The position numbers and the translations under genes are program-made. Under the pieces are notes generated by a model. That model was not told where the DNA came from. It searched no databases and saw only the letters and a program-made list of their open reading frames with translations. Below, piece by piece: positions 8,118 to 14,748 of a stretch of 15,648 nucleotides of DNA. Location of the stretch: NCBI GenBank assembly GCA_011192055.1, contig DUES01000166.1, forward strand, positions 1 to 15,648, read 5' to 3'. Within the stretch, counting starts at the first letter, position 1. The number at the start of each line of letters is the position of its first letter. This DNA comes from Dehalococcoidia bacterium. GTDB lineage: Bacteria > Chloroflexota > Dehalococcoidia > Dehalococcoidales > Fen-1064.

Positions 8118-8147
8118 ATGGTACCTTAGGGTTAAGAGCTTTGTCAA
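8118..8147 (-). promoter_or_regulatory. candidate promoter of the fdn operon
   Basis: On the minus strand a perfect TTGACA (8147-8142) is followed after 18 bases by TACCAT (8123-8118; 4/6 to TATAAT). It is the best sigma-70-like pair I found upstream of fdnG and would give a leader of roughly 175 bases. The weak -10 box suggests that an activator may be needed. Confidence 0.4.
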
Positions 8148-8555
8148 TACCTGAATTTGCGTATGATAGAATATGGCTCAAGGTAATAACAAAAAACACA
8201 CCTTGGAAGTACTAAGGATATGTTTAAAAGAAACCTTGGGAACATTTCTTAACGATATTCGGATAGAAATCAGTTAAACCGTGCAAAATCAACAAAATGG
8301 CGGTATTTGCTCCCTGTGCCGGTCCCCTGTGAATTGCCGTAGCTTCGGGTATATAAATAATAAAGACCAGATAAATGGCCGGTCCGATATAAGGTTTACT
8401 GAATTGTCCGAGCAGTCGTTTATTATCCTATAGACCATACTTCATCTACCGGTTGACTGTTAATACTACTTCAAATATTAATACTTTATCCTGCCTACTG
8501 GCAGGTATAAACTGACAAAGGAAGCGAAAGATTCTATAAGCAGGTAGTCCGCAGC
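8148..8555. other. non-coding AT-rich stretch between fdnG and tRNA-Gly
   Basis: I see no credible gene on either strand. The only clear structure is a perfect 6-bp hairpin CCTGCC-TACT-GGCAGG (8490-8505), with no T-run on either side. Together with the fdnG leader this makes about 670 bases without protein genes, a natural place for a long leader or regulator sites of the formate dehydrogenase operon. Confidence 0.5.
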
Positions 8556-8585
8556 TTGCTTTTGCATTATGTTTTGGCGTAGAAT
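8556..8585 (+). promoter_or_regulatory. candidate promoter of tRNA-Gly
   Basis: TTGCTT (8556-8561), an 18-base spacer and TAGAAT (8580-8585; 5/6 to TATAAT) end 19 bases before the tRNA. No second tRNA follows, so a dedicated promoter is expected here. Confidence 0.45.
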
Positions 8586-8604
8586 TTGTGTGTAACTCGA
8601 CTAA

Positions 8605-8680
8605 GCGGGAGTAACTCAGTTGGCAGAGTTCCTGCCTTCCAAGCAGGTTGTCGCGGGTTCGAGTCCCGTCTCCCGCTCCA
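8605..8680 (+). tRNA. tRNA-Gly (anticodon TCC)
   Basis: This is a standard 76-base cloverleaf with encoded CCA. The acceptor stem is GCGGGAG/CTCCCGC, the D stem ACTC/GAGT, the anticodon stem CCTGC/GCAGG around CTTCCAA (anticodon TCC at 8638-8640), and the T arm is GCGGG-TTCGAGT-CCCGT. It is a single gene on the plus strand, between the minus-strand fdn operon and the MFS transporter. No integrase or duplicated tRNA 3' end is visible in the window. Confidence 0.97.
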
Positions 8681-8747
8681 CAGGATTGACAGTCACCACA
8701 CGTATATCAAGGGAGACTGTTTTCCGGGTAACCACGCATGACGGCAG

Positions 8748-10046
8748 TTAGTCCTCGTAATCGTCCAGGTGGCTTGTTTTCAATTCAGAAATCTCATGGC
8801 TGACACCTTTTTTCTTCATTGGCGTCAGCAATATCAGCAGAGCGACAACTGCTGCAATAATTGCTACCGGCCAGAATTCTCCACCCAGGCCCTGCCCGCG
8901 GACAAGGTCAACCAGGACACCCAGAACCGGAGCCACTACCATCGTGGAAACCGATTTTGCCTGGCTTTCAATCGATAGTATCGTTGCTCCCTGCGTCTCA
9001 GTGGCAAAGGCATCAAAACGGCTTATCAGGATTGGGCGCCAGAAATTCTGGAGTACGGAAAGGGCGATAAAACCGATAATTGCCACGTAGTAATACTCAA
9101 AGAACAGCAGGGGAATAAGGCCGATATATATAAGAAAGATGGCTTTCCAGAGCATTCGACTGCCCTTTTCTTCTCCTCCCGCGAAACCGGTCAACCGGTA
9201 CGAGTTACGGCTGGCATAAGCAGAGAGCAGATAGAGGATGACGTACACCACGCCGACCATTATGGCGGCACGGCGTGTCTCCCCCATTCCGACGAATACC
9301 GGAATGAGAAGCGCCATATTCCTGATAACGGGCTGAAGATAGCTGTCAACCGCCTTATGAACACCCTCGAATGACATCGATTCGACAATCAGGCGACGCA
9401 GCGGAGGGATAACGAGCGCCTCTTTCATACATTTCCAGAGATGAACAACCAGCGTATTCAATCCCGCTTCAGCATCGGGTCTCCCCTCCAGCTCTTTGGG
9501 ATATGTCATAAAATTGATAAGCCCTATTACGTAAGGGATAATGGCGATAAAGAATACAAATGTGTAGTTATTGGTCAGCAAAACGAGCACGACCGCCAGC
9601 ACGGTAGAAACTGCCGAACCGATTTTGGACCACGAGCGGGTATAACCGTAGACCTGCGTTTTCTCATCAAGGCGCCCCTCGATACGGAGCCAGGTGAATA
9701 TCATTGATTTGTGGGTGCCGGTCCGGAAGGCATCACCAATCGCAAAAAAGAACATTGCCACGAAAAAGTGCCAGTAGTCCTGGCTGAATCCGAATACGGC
9801 AAACGAGATGATGTAAGAGGAGAATGAAAACACCATGCTGCGGCGCCGGCCGTATAGATCGGCTACCGCTCCGCTGGGAATCTCCATGATATTTATTAAG
9901 AGTTCCCGGAAACCGATCAGTAAACCGATCTGTGTAAAGGAGAGTCCCTGCTGCAGGAAGAACAGTATAATAAACGGCTCGAAATACCTCTGGTTTTTCA
10001 GAAAACCGTAGAGCGAGAATCGCTTAATCATAGGTAGTTTTTTCAT
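8748..10046 (-). CDS. Major facilitator superfamily transporter
   Basis: This 432-residue protein has about 12 hydrophobic segments. It carries the MFS motif A in the loop after helix 2 (SGAVADLYGRRRSM, about 58-71) and a central hydrophilic loop (about 190-215) between two six-helix halves. The C-terminal tail is charged (LKTSHLDDYED). The substrate cannot be read from the sequence; drug efflux is a common guess for PadR-linked MFS genes. The ATG at 10046 starts just before the first helix, with only a weak ribosome site (AGG about 13 bases upstream). The padR gene lies 196 bases upstream on the same strand, with a palindromic repeat element between, so PadR control is plausible but not shown. 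No terminator is evident in the 67 bases before the tRNA-Gly 3' end. Confidence 0.85.
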   Translation of the reverse strand: MKKLPMIKRFSLYGFLKNQRYFEPFIILFFLQQGLSFTQIGLLIGFRELLINIMEIPSGAVADLYGRRRSMVFSFSSYIISFAVFGFSQDYWHFFVAMFFFAIGDAFRTGTHKSMIFTWLRIEGRLDEKTQVYGYTRSWSKIGSAVSTVLAVVLVLLTNNYTFVFFIAIIPYVIGLINFMTYPKELEGRPDAEAGLNTLVVHLWKCMKEALVIPPLRRLIVESMSFEGVHKAVDSYLQPVIRNMALLIPVFVGMGETRRAAIMVGVVYVILYLLSAYASRNSYRLTGFAGGEEKGSRMLWKAIFLIYIGLIPLLFFEYYYVAIIGFIALSVLQNFWRPILISRFDAFATETQGATILSIESQAKSVSTMVVAPVLGVLVDLVRGQGLGGEFWPVAIIAAVVALLILLTPMKKKGVSHEISELKTSHLDDYED

Positions 10047-10145
10047 CAGGGATAATACCTGAGTCTTATAGTCCTCAGCCCTCTGTACTGTGCAACTGTC
10101 TAGGGTAGTGGCTCAATATATATCGTGACGTATGATGGATGTTGA

Positions 10146-10211
10146 TGTCGTTCCGGCACAGGCTGGAATCCAGGGGGTGAACACGTATTCCGGACCGAGT
10201 CCGGGATGACA
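10146..10211. repeat. 66-bp imperfect palindromic intergenic repeat
   Basis: The element begins TGTCGTTCCGG and ends CCGGGATGACA, imperfect inverted ends (9 of 11 pair). Inside are further partly complementary blocks (CCGGCACAGGCTGG and TCCGGACCGAGTCCGG). This is the look of the short, mobile, non-coding TTCCGG-type repeats scattered between genes in many bacteria. It sits between padR and the MFS gene and could fold in the transcript as an attenuator or mRNA-stability element. Only one copy is present in this window. Confidence 0.6.
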
Positions 10212-10242
10212 GAAACCGTAAGGGCATTTGTAAGACAGTACC

Positions 10243-10548
10243 CTAGTTCTCTTCAAGAACCTCTGTTACCAGCTCCCTTATGTTTCCCCGGGCCTGTTCA
10301 AGTACTCGTTTTCCTTCAGGAGTAGCCCGGTAGTATTTTCTGACTCTACCGTTGACAACCTTCTTATCACTATTGAGGTAACCCTCTTTTTCAAGTCGGT
10401 GAAGGGTCGGGTAGAGGGTACCCGGACTGATGCTGTATCCGTGCCGGGCAAGCTCACCGGCCAACTCCATACCGAAGACCGGTTCCCTGGCAGCATGATA
10501 CAGGATATGAATTTTTATGAATCCCAGGAAAAACTCTCTATCCACCAT
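10243..10548 (-). CDS. PadR family transcriptional regulator
   Basis: This is a 101-residue winged-helix DNA-binding protein. The helix-turn-helix is followed by SPGTLYPTLHRLEKEGYL (about 41-58), the PadR recognition-helix signature. The wing has KKVVNGRVRKYYRATPEGKRVLEQ (about 62-85), then a single C-terminal dimer helix. The length matches the short PadR subfamily (LmrR-like), which lacks the long C-terminal domain; such proteins are usually repressors relieved by small hydrophobic ligands and act on adjacent transporter genes. The next gene on the strand is an MFS transporter. A promoter with overlapping direct repeats lies directly upstream, suggesting autoregulation. Confidence 0.92.
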   Translation of the reverse strand: MVDREFFLGFIKIHILYHAAREPVFGMELAGELARHGYSISPGTLYPTLHRLEKEGYLNSDKKVVNGRVRKYYRATPEGKRVLEQARGNIRELVTEVLEEN

Positions 10549-10560
10549 AATAACGACATC

Positions 10561-10581
10561 CGATATTGAGATACGATATTG
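10561..10581. promoter_or_regulatory. direct-repeat operator candidate for PadR
   Basis: CGATATTG occurs twice, at 10561-10568 and 10574-10581, exactly 13 bases apart, separated by AGATA. The second copy overlaps the padR -10 box, so a bound protein would block transcription. PadR proteins often bind their own promoter. Confidence 0.45.
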
Positions 10582-10607
10582 TAATCGCTGTTTATGGGCT
10601 GTGTCAA
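10578..10607 (-). promoter_or_regulatory. promoter of padR (and possibly the MFS gene)
   Basis: A perfect TTGACA (10607-10602), an 18-base spacer and TACAAT (10583-10578; 5/6) form the best sigma-70 promoter in the window. The start site would be near 10570, about 25 bases before the padR start codon region. Confidence 0.65.
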
Positions 10608-10694
10608 TACATCAGTTCCACATTAACCTGCGGGATTAATGCTCACGGTCAGGGATTGATATCCGGTGCGCTCAGGCTTCAACCTTATCACCGT

Positions 10695-10740
10695 AAAAAA
10701 TACGTTCCCGTAAACACATAACCGGATACGGGAACGTATT
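10695..10740 (-). terminator. strong intrinsic terminator of the CoA-transferase/SDR operon
   Basis: A perfect 14-bp inverted repeat (arms 10727-10740 and 10699-10712: AATACGTTCCCGTA and its complement) with a 14-base loop is followed on the minus strand by a T-run; six T's in total, two of them within the stem. It lies 47 bases past the SDR stop. Read on the plus strand it has no T-run after it, so it acts in the minus direction. Confidence 0.9.
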
Positions 10741-10786
10741 GTCATTAACCGACAGTCTTGTTATATGAACTTATTCAGGCAGTGAA

Positions 10787-11551
10787 TTACGACGTAACCC
10801 CTCCGTCTATAATGATGGTATCCCCGGTGACAAAGCTGGAGGCGTCGGAGGCCAGGTAAACAACAGCACCTGCAAGGTCTTCAATTTCACCCAATCGCCT
10901 CAGGGGAGTCCGTTGCGCTACTGCTTCGCCGACCGCCGGGTCCTTCCAGAGCGCCTCACTCAGGCGGGTCTTTATCACACCCGGAGCCAGTGCATTTACC
11001 CTGATATTATACTCGCCCCACTCCTTGGACATAACCTTGGTCATCATGATAAGGGCAGCCTTGGTAACACTGTAAATACCCTGGTTTCCGCCGGGCCTGA
11101 GTCCGCCAGTCGACGCCGTATTGATGATGCTGCCACCACCCTGCTCCCGCATTATTTTCGCAACCATCTGGGACAGGATGAAAGGGCCCTTGAGGTTGAC
11201 GTTCATGGTAATATCCCAGGCCCATTCTTCTGCATCTATAATTTGTCCAAAATACGGGTTCGTACCGGCATTGTTAAAAAGAATATCTATTCTTCCGAAC
11301 TCGGCCATTACCTTATCTACCAGGTTCCTTGATTCTTCCTGCTTGGCGATGTGAGCAGCAATTGCCATACCGCGCCTGCCTCTGGCCCTGATTTCCTCAG
11401 CCACCCTCTCCAGTTCGGGCAGCTTTCTGCTGCTAACCACCACATCCGCACCGGCTTCGGCAAGCCCGATAGCACCGGCCTCCCCGATACCCCTGCTACC
11501 CCCCGCTACCAGTGCCACTTTACCTTCGAGAGAGAAGTTCGCGATACCCAT
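10787..11551 (-). CDS. Short-chain dehydrogenase/reductase (FabG-like)
   Basis: This 254-residue protein is a classical SDR: nucleotide motif GGSRGIG (17-23), NNAG (93-96), catalytic Ser147, Tyr160 and Lys164 (YSVTK), N119 region MNVNLKG, and the C-terminal SFVTGDTIIIDGG. Arg42 after the second strand (VVSSRK) and the lack of an Asp there suggest NADP(H) preference. It would oxidise or reduce a hydroxyl/keto group, and its place behind two CoA-transferases suggests an acyl-CoA or derived substrate. The ATG at 11551 follows AAAGGAG. It is the last gene before the terminator. The exact substrate cannot be inferred; FabG, BbsC/D-like and other SDR roles are all open. Confidence 0.9.
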   Translation of the reverse strand: MGIANFSLEGKVALVAGGSRGIGEAGAIGLAEAGADVVVSSRKLPELERVAEEIRARGRRGMAIAAHIAKQEESRNLVDKVMAEFGRIDILFNNAGTNPYFGQIIDAEEWAWDITMNVNLKGPFILSQMVAKIMREQGGGSIINTASTGGLRPGGNQGIYSVTKAALIMMTKVMSKEWGEYNIRVNALAPGVIKTRLSEALWKDPAVGEAVAQRTPLRRLGEIEDLAGAVVYLASDASSFVTGDTIIIDGGVTS

Positions 11552-11630
11552 GTCTGTTCTCCTTTACAAATTATTTATACTATGCAAATACTCCGTGAAC
11601 TCAGTGTTCTCTATTAAGATTACCCGGATA

Positions 11631-11975
11631 TCAGTCTTTTATATGCAGCCTTTCGCTTCTCTGCCTTCTCCGGTAAACTGCTTCGAGATAGATAATATAG
11701 AAAGCAATGATACCTGCTCCGGCCATCATACTCCAGCGAGTCGGTGTTAACCATGCTGGCACCTCCGCTGCCTGTGTCGCAGCCTCTCCTTCAGGTGCAG
11801 CCTCCACAGTAGCGGCTTCTGGCAGTGCAGACTCAACCTCCGGTGCCCGGGCTGTTTCATACAGTACTACGGTACGTTCAAAACCGAACTCCGCCCACAG
11901 CCAGAAACCCGCAAAAGCAAATAAGAGGATACTGAACAAACCCAGGGCAATCCACCAAAGTCTCGGTCTTCTCAT
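11631..11975 (-). CDS. small two-helix membrane protein of unknown function
   Basis: This 114-residue protein matches no family I recognise. It has a basic N-terminus (MRRPR), a first membrane helix (about 7-28, rich in Trp/Phe), an Ala/Glu/Pro-rich acidic segment (about 40-75), a second helix (about 84-100) and an Arg-rich tail (YRRRQRSER). By the positive-inside rule both ends face the cytoplasm and the acidic linker lies outside. The frame opens with TTG at 11984, but ATG 11975, with GGGG about 9 bases upstream, is preferred. It lies 96 bases after the CoA-transferase stop and 79 bases before the SDR, in the same direction, so it is probably co-transcribed. Its coding status rests on the coherent membrane architecture. 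Confidence 0.7.
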   Translation of the reverse strand: MRRPRLWWIALGLFSILLFAFAGFWLWAEFGFERTVVLYETARAPEVESALPEAATVEAAPEGEAATQAAEVPAWLTPTRWSMMAGAGIIAFYIIYLEAVYRRRQRSERLHIKD

Positions 11976-12071
11976 TAAATACAACCCCGTTCCCGGTTGT
12001 CATAAAAAGGGTTTTACAGATACAAGCTCTGCGTCGTCTTCTGAATGTTGTCGTCTTACTCCTGACATAGC

Positions 12072-13289
12072 TTACTCAAATACACCCTCGGTAAGCAACT
12101 CTATAAACTCTTCGTCGGAGATGCCAAGCAGTTCACTGCAGATATACTGGGTATGTTCACCTATACAGGGAGCGGGCATTCGTCCCTGGCTCGGAGTCCT
12201 GGACAACTTGAATGAAGGCCGGTCATAGGTAGAAGGACCGATCTCCGTATGGTTAAGTACCCAGTAGTGATTACGGTGTTTCAACTGGGGGTCGGCATGA
12301 AGGTCCTGTGACGTCTGGACAACACCCGCCGCCACTCCTGCTGCCTGCATCATGTTCATTATCTGTTCCGCTTTGTTCCGGCAGGTCCATTCCTCAACCA
12401 GGCAGTCCAGTTCATCCGCGTGTTCAAGTCGACCTTCCAGGGTGTTGAACCTAGGGTCATCGGTCCACGGCGGACTGCCAATGACCTTGCAGAAGTTCAG
12501 CCATTCCTCATCGGTAAATACCGCAATGGCGCACCACCGGTCATCTCCCGGACAGCGGTAGACACCATGGGGCGATGCCTGGGGATGGCGGTTCCCGATG
12601 CGGCACTGTTCTACATCATTGACAGTATAGTCGAGGATAGCAGTCTCCAGGCAGTGGATTGAGGCCTCCAACTGTGAAAGCTCTATGTACTGACCCTTTC
12701 CGGTACGATTGCGGTATTCGAGCGCACCGATTAAGGACATTGCCGCTATGTGGGGTACAAAGAAATCCGTATAAGGACCGTGCACGCCGGTGGGGTATCC
12801 GTCAGGCCATCCGGTCAGGTGGTTGACACCACTGAGTGCCTGCTGCACGTGCCCGAATGCACTGTGGTGGGAGTAAGGACCACCCCGGCCCTGTGCCCCC
12901 ATGCTTATCATAATAATGTCCGGCCTTGTTTTTACAAGGTCCTCATAGCCCATCCCGAAGCGTTCCATGACACCGGGCGTAAAGCTCTCGGTAATGATAT
13001 CAGCCCTGGCGACAAGTTTCCTGGCAATCTTTACTGCCCCGGGTAGCTTGAGATTGAGGCTGATACCGTATTTATTCGGGTTCTGGTTGTTAAAATACCC
13101 GCTGCGGTTCATTCCGTTAACCCCGTCCCTGAACGGCCCCACTCGCCTCAGACCGTCCGGACTTACTGAAGACTCGACACGGATTACTTCAGCACCGTGG
13201 TCGCCGAGATATCTGGCTGTCTGCGGTCCGACTGCATACCATGAAAAATCAACGACCTTTATTCCTTTAAATACCTGTTTCGTATCCAT
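12072..13289 (-). CDS. Class III CoA-transferase (CaiB/BaiF family), catalytically intact
   Basis: The 405-residue protein transfers CoA between carboxylic acids through an aspartyl-CoA intermediate. Family marks in order: VVDFSWYAVGPQTARYLGDHGAEVIRVES (12-40), the NPNKYGISLNL block (70-80), ADIITESFTPGVMERFGMGY (96-115), and VHGPYTDFFVP with the expected nucleophile Asp175, then GKGQYIELSQLEA, a small domain, and RTPSQGRMPAPCIGEHT near the C-terminus. The length is normal for the family. The ATG at 13289 lies 21 bases behind the upstream CoA-transferase, with GGAG 11 bases before it, so the two are tightly coupled and probably form one heteromeric enzyme. The acid it activates is not evident. 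Racemase activity (Amacr-like) is a less likely alternative for the same fold. Confidence 0.92.
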   Translation of the reverse strand: MDTKQVFKGIKVVDFSWYAVGPQTARYLGDHGAEVIRVESSVSPDGLRRVGPFRDGVNGMNRSGYFNNQNPNKYGISLNLKLPGAVKIARKLVARADIITESFTPGVMERFGMGYEDLVKTRPDIIMISMGAQGRGGPYSHHSAFGHVQQALSGVNHLTGWPDGYPTGVHGPYTDFFVPHIAAMSLIGALEYRNRTGKGQYIELSQLEASIHCLETAILDYTVNDVEQCRIGNRHPQASPHGVYRCPGDDRWCAIAVFTDEEWLNFCKVIGSPPWTDDPRFNTLEGRLEHADELDCLVEEWTCRNKAEQIMNMMQAAGVAAGVVQTSQDLHADPQLKHRNHYWVLNHTEIGPSTYDRPSFKLSRTPSQGRMPAPCIGEHTQYICSELLGISDEEFIELLTEGVFE

Positions 13290-13310
13290 ACCGGGATTTT
13301 CTCCAAATCT

Positions 13311-14576
13311 CTAAATAACGTTAGCCTGCTTGAGTTCATACAGTCGCTGTGGAGATATACCGAGTTCTTTCACGAAGACTTCTTCATTATGCTCCCCGAT
13401 GAGCGGGGCGAGACTTCGCAACTCACAGGGTGTCTCGGACATCTTGCAGGGAGCACCCGGATAGGTGATTGTATCGTCGAGTTCAGGATGCTCAAGCTGG
13501 ACGTAGTAGTTACGTGCTGCCAGTTGTGGATTTTCCACCAGGTCTTTGGGGGTGTTTACCGGTGCCCAGCCGAAGCTCCTTTCCAGAGCTTCGGTATAGA
13601 TTTCTTTCCGGTTGAATTTCGCAAGTAGAGGAATTCGTGTTTCCTGCATTTCTGTCAGTTCTTCCTGGGATATCGCTTCCGTAAGTGTAATCTCACCGTC
13701 CTCTATTTTCTGCCGCAGTTCAATCCATCTTTCCATCTGAGTTTCATCGTAGGGGACTCCGGCTCTATCCATCCATTCACGAATACCCTGGAGTTCTTCC
13801 GGGTTCCAGCAGGCAAAAAAACCGTCTTTGCAGGCGTAAACACAGCGGACTTTCAAGTCACCCAGCGGCCGGAAAGGGGCTACTCTCCTGTATATTACCC
13901 GTTGCAGGTCCCAGGCCTGCTGGGCAGTATCGATAGTATTGCTGATTGCTTCCTGCATCGAGACATCAACATACTGCCCTTCCCCACTCGTCTGGCGGTA
14001 GTAATGGGCTACCATTGTCCCACCGGCTGCCTGGACGCTGGCCTGGGAATAGGCCTGTTGTGCCCGTACACGAACGGGGGGACGGTGCGGTTCCCCGGTA
14101 AGATACAGGAGACCTCCCATTGCCATCCCGACGATATCACTGGACTTGAAGTCACAGTACGGTCCAGTCTGACCGAACGGGGTGATGGACGTCATGATGA
14201 TGCGGGGATTGATTTGACTGAGTGTAGAGTAACCGAGACCAAGTTTATCCATGAAACCCGGTGCAAAACACTCCACTACAAAATCGGCAGTCTTCACCAA
14301 CTCCCGGAACAGTTCCTGGCCTTCGGGTTGCGTGATATCCAGCGTAATACTGCGCTTGCTCGTGTTGTAGGTGAACCAGTAAAGACTTTTTTCGGGGTCT
14401 TGCTCGTTATGATAGAACGGGCCGATTTTTCTCATGGGGTCGCCGCCGGGGGGTTCAATCTTTATGACGTCGGCCCCGAAGTCGGCCAGGAGCTTGGTAC
14501 ACAGGACCCCCTTTTCGTCGGTAAGGTCAAGCACCCGAAAAGGTCCAAGCAGTGACTTTTCTTCTCTTTCCTTCAA
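13311..14576 (-). CDS. CaiB/BaiF family CoA-transferase homologue lacking the catalytic Asp
   Basis: This 421-residue protein has the family fold marks: VLDLTDEKGVLCTKLLADFGADVIKIEPPGGDPMR, NTSKRSITLDI, ADFVVECFAPGFMDKLGLGY, then SGEGQYVDVSMQEA, and the C-terminal PGAPCKMSETP...LIGEHNEE. In the region where active members have iaDxxaG, it reads QAYSQAS (174-180), placing Tyr176 at the nucleophile position, and no Asp is nearby. It may be a structural or CoA/substrate-binding partner of the intact enzyme encoded 21 bases downstream, as proposed for BbsE beside BbsF. I chose TTG 14576 because GGGAGG lies 8 bases upstream; a TTG at 14597 in the same frame would add seven residues. It is the first gene of the operon. 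Confidence 0.88.
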   Translation of the reverse strand: MKEREEKSLLGPFRVLDLTDEKGVLCTKLLADFGADVIKIEPPGGDPMRKIGPFYHNEQDPEKSLYWFTYNTSKRSITLDITQPEGQELFRELVKTADFVVECFAPGFMDKLGLGYSTLSQINPRIIMTSITPFGQTGPYCDFKSSDIVGMAMGGLLYLTGEPHRPPVRVRAQQAYSQASVQAAGGTMVAHYYRQTSGEGQYVDVSMQEAISNTIDTAQQAWDLQRVIYRRVAPFRPLGDLKVRCVYACKDGFFACWNPEELQGIREWMDRAGVPYDETQMERWIELRQKIEDGEITLTEAISQEELTEMQETRIPLLAKFNRKEIYTEALERSFGWAPVNTPKDLVENPQLAARNYYVQLEHPELDDTITYPGAPCKMSETPCELRSLAPLIGEHNEEVFVKELGISPQRLYELKQANVI

Positions 14577-14636
14577 TCTAAATACCTCCCGTGTCAAATA
14601 TCATGGTAGCACTGCATGTACAAAACAAAGCATACT

Positions 14637-14652
14637 TTGACAAAGCTGTCAA
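14637..14652. repeat. inverted repeat TTGACA-AAGC-TGTCAA
   Basis: Perfect 6-bp arms with a 4-base spacer lie in the 172-base divergent region. Each arm is a consensus -35 box, one on each strand, but I could not find a convincing -10 box at normal spacing for either. It may instead be an operator for the CoA-transferase operon. Confidence 0.35.
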
Positions 14653-14700
14653 GCCCGTTTAATCATACCGGCGTAACAACAGGCTTCATTTAGTATATTG

Positions 14701-14736
14701 CTATGATATACTTCCGGACAGACGAGTGTATCATAG
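14701..14736 (+). promoter_or_regulatory. extended -10 promoter inside a long inverted repeat
   Basis: TGC-TATGAT (14699-14707) looks like an extended -10 element on the plus strand, 42 bases before the toroid-protein ATG. The same bases form one arm of an inverted repeat: CTATGATATAC (14701-14711) with GTGTATCATAG (14726-14736), 10 of 11 pairs, 14 bases apart. This is suited either to a dimeric regulator at the promoter or to a hairpin in the leader. Confidence 0.45.
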
Positions 14737-14748
14737 CACGGGAGAGAA

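Noticed and set aside
8490..8505. Intrinsic terminator from the CCTGCC/GGCAGG hairpin.
   Set aside because: No T-run follows on either strand and no gene ends nearby.
8605..8680. tRNA-Gly as an integration site of a mobile element.
   Set aside because: No integrase, no duplicate of the tRNA 3' end, and no transposase in the window.
13902..14555. 217-residue plus-strand open frame opposite the first CoA-transferase gene.
   Set aside because: Antisense to a clear CaiB-family gene; no recognisable domain of its own.
10787..14576. Assigning the operon as anaerobic toluene degradation (bbs).
   Set aside because: Only the CoA-transferase pair and an SDR fit loosely; no benzylsuccinate synthase, thiolase, hydratase or acyl-CoA dehydrogenase is present.
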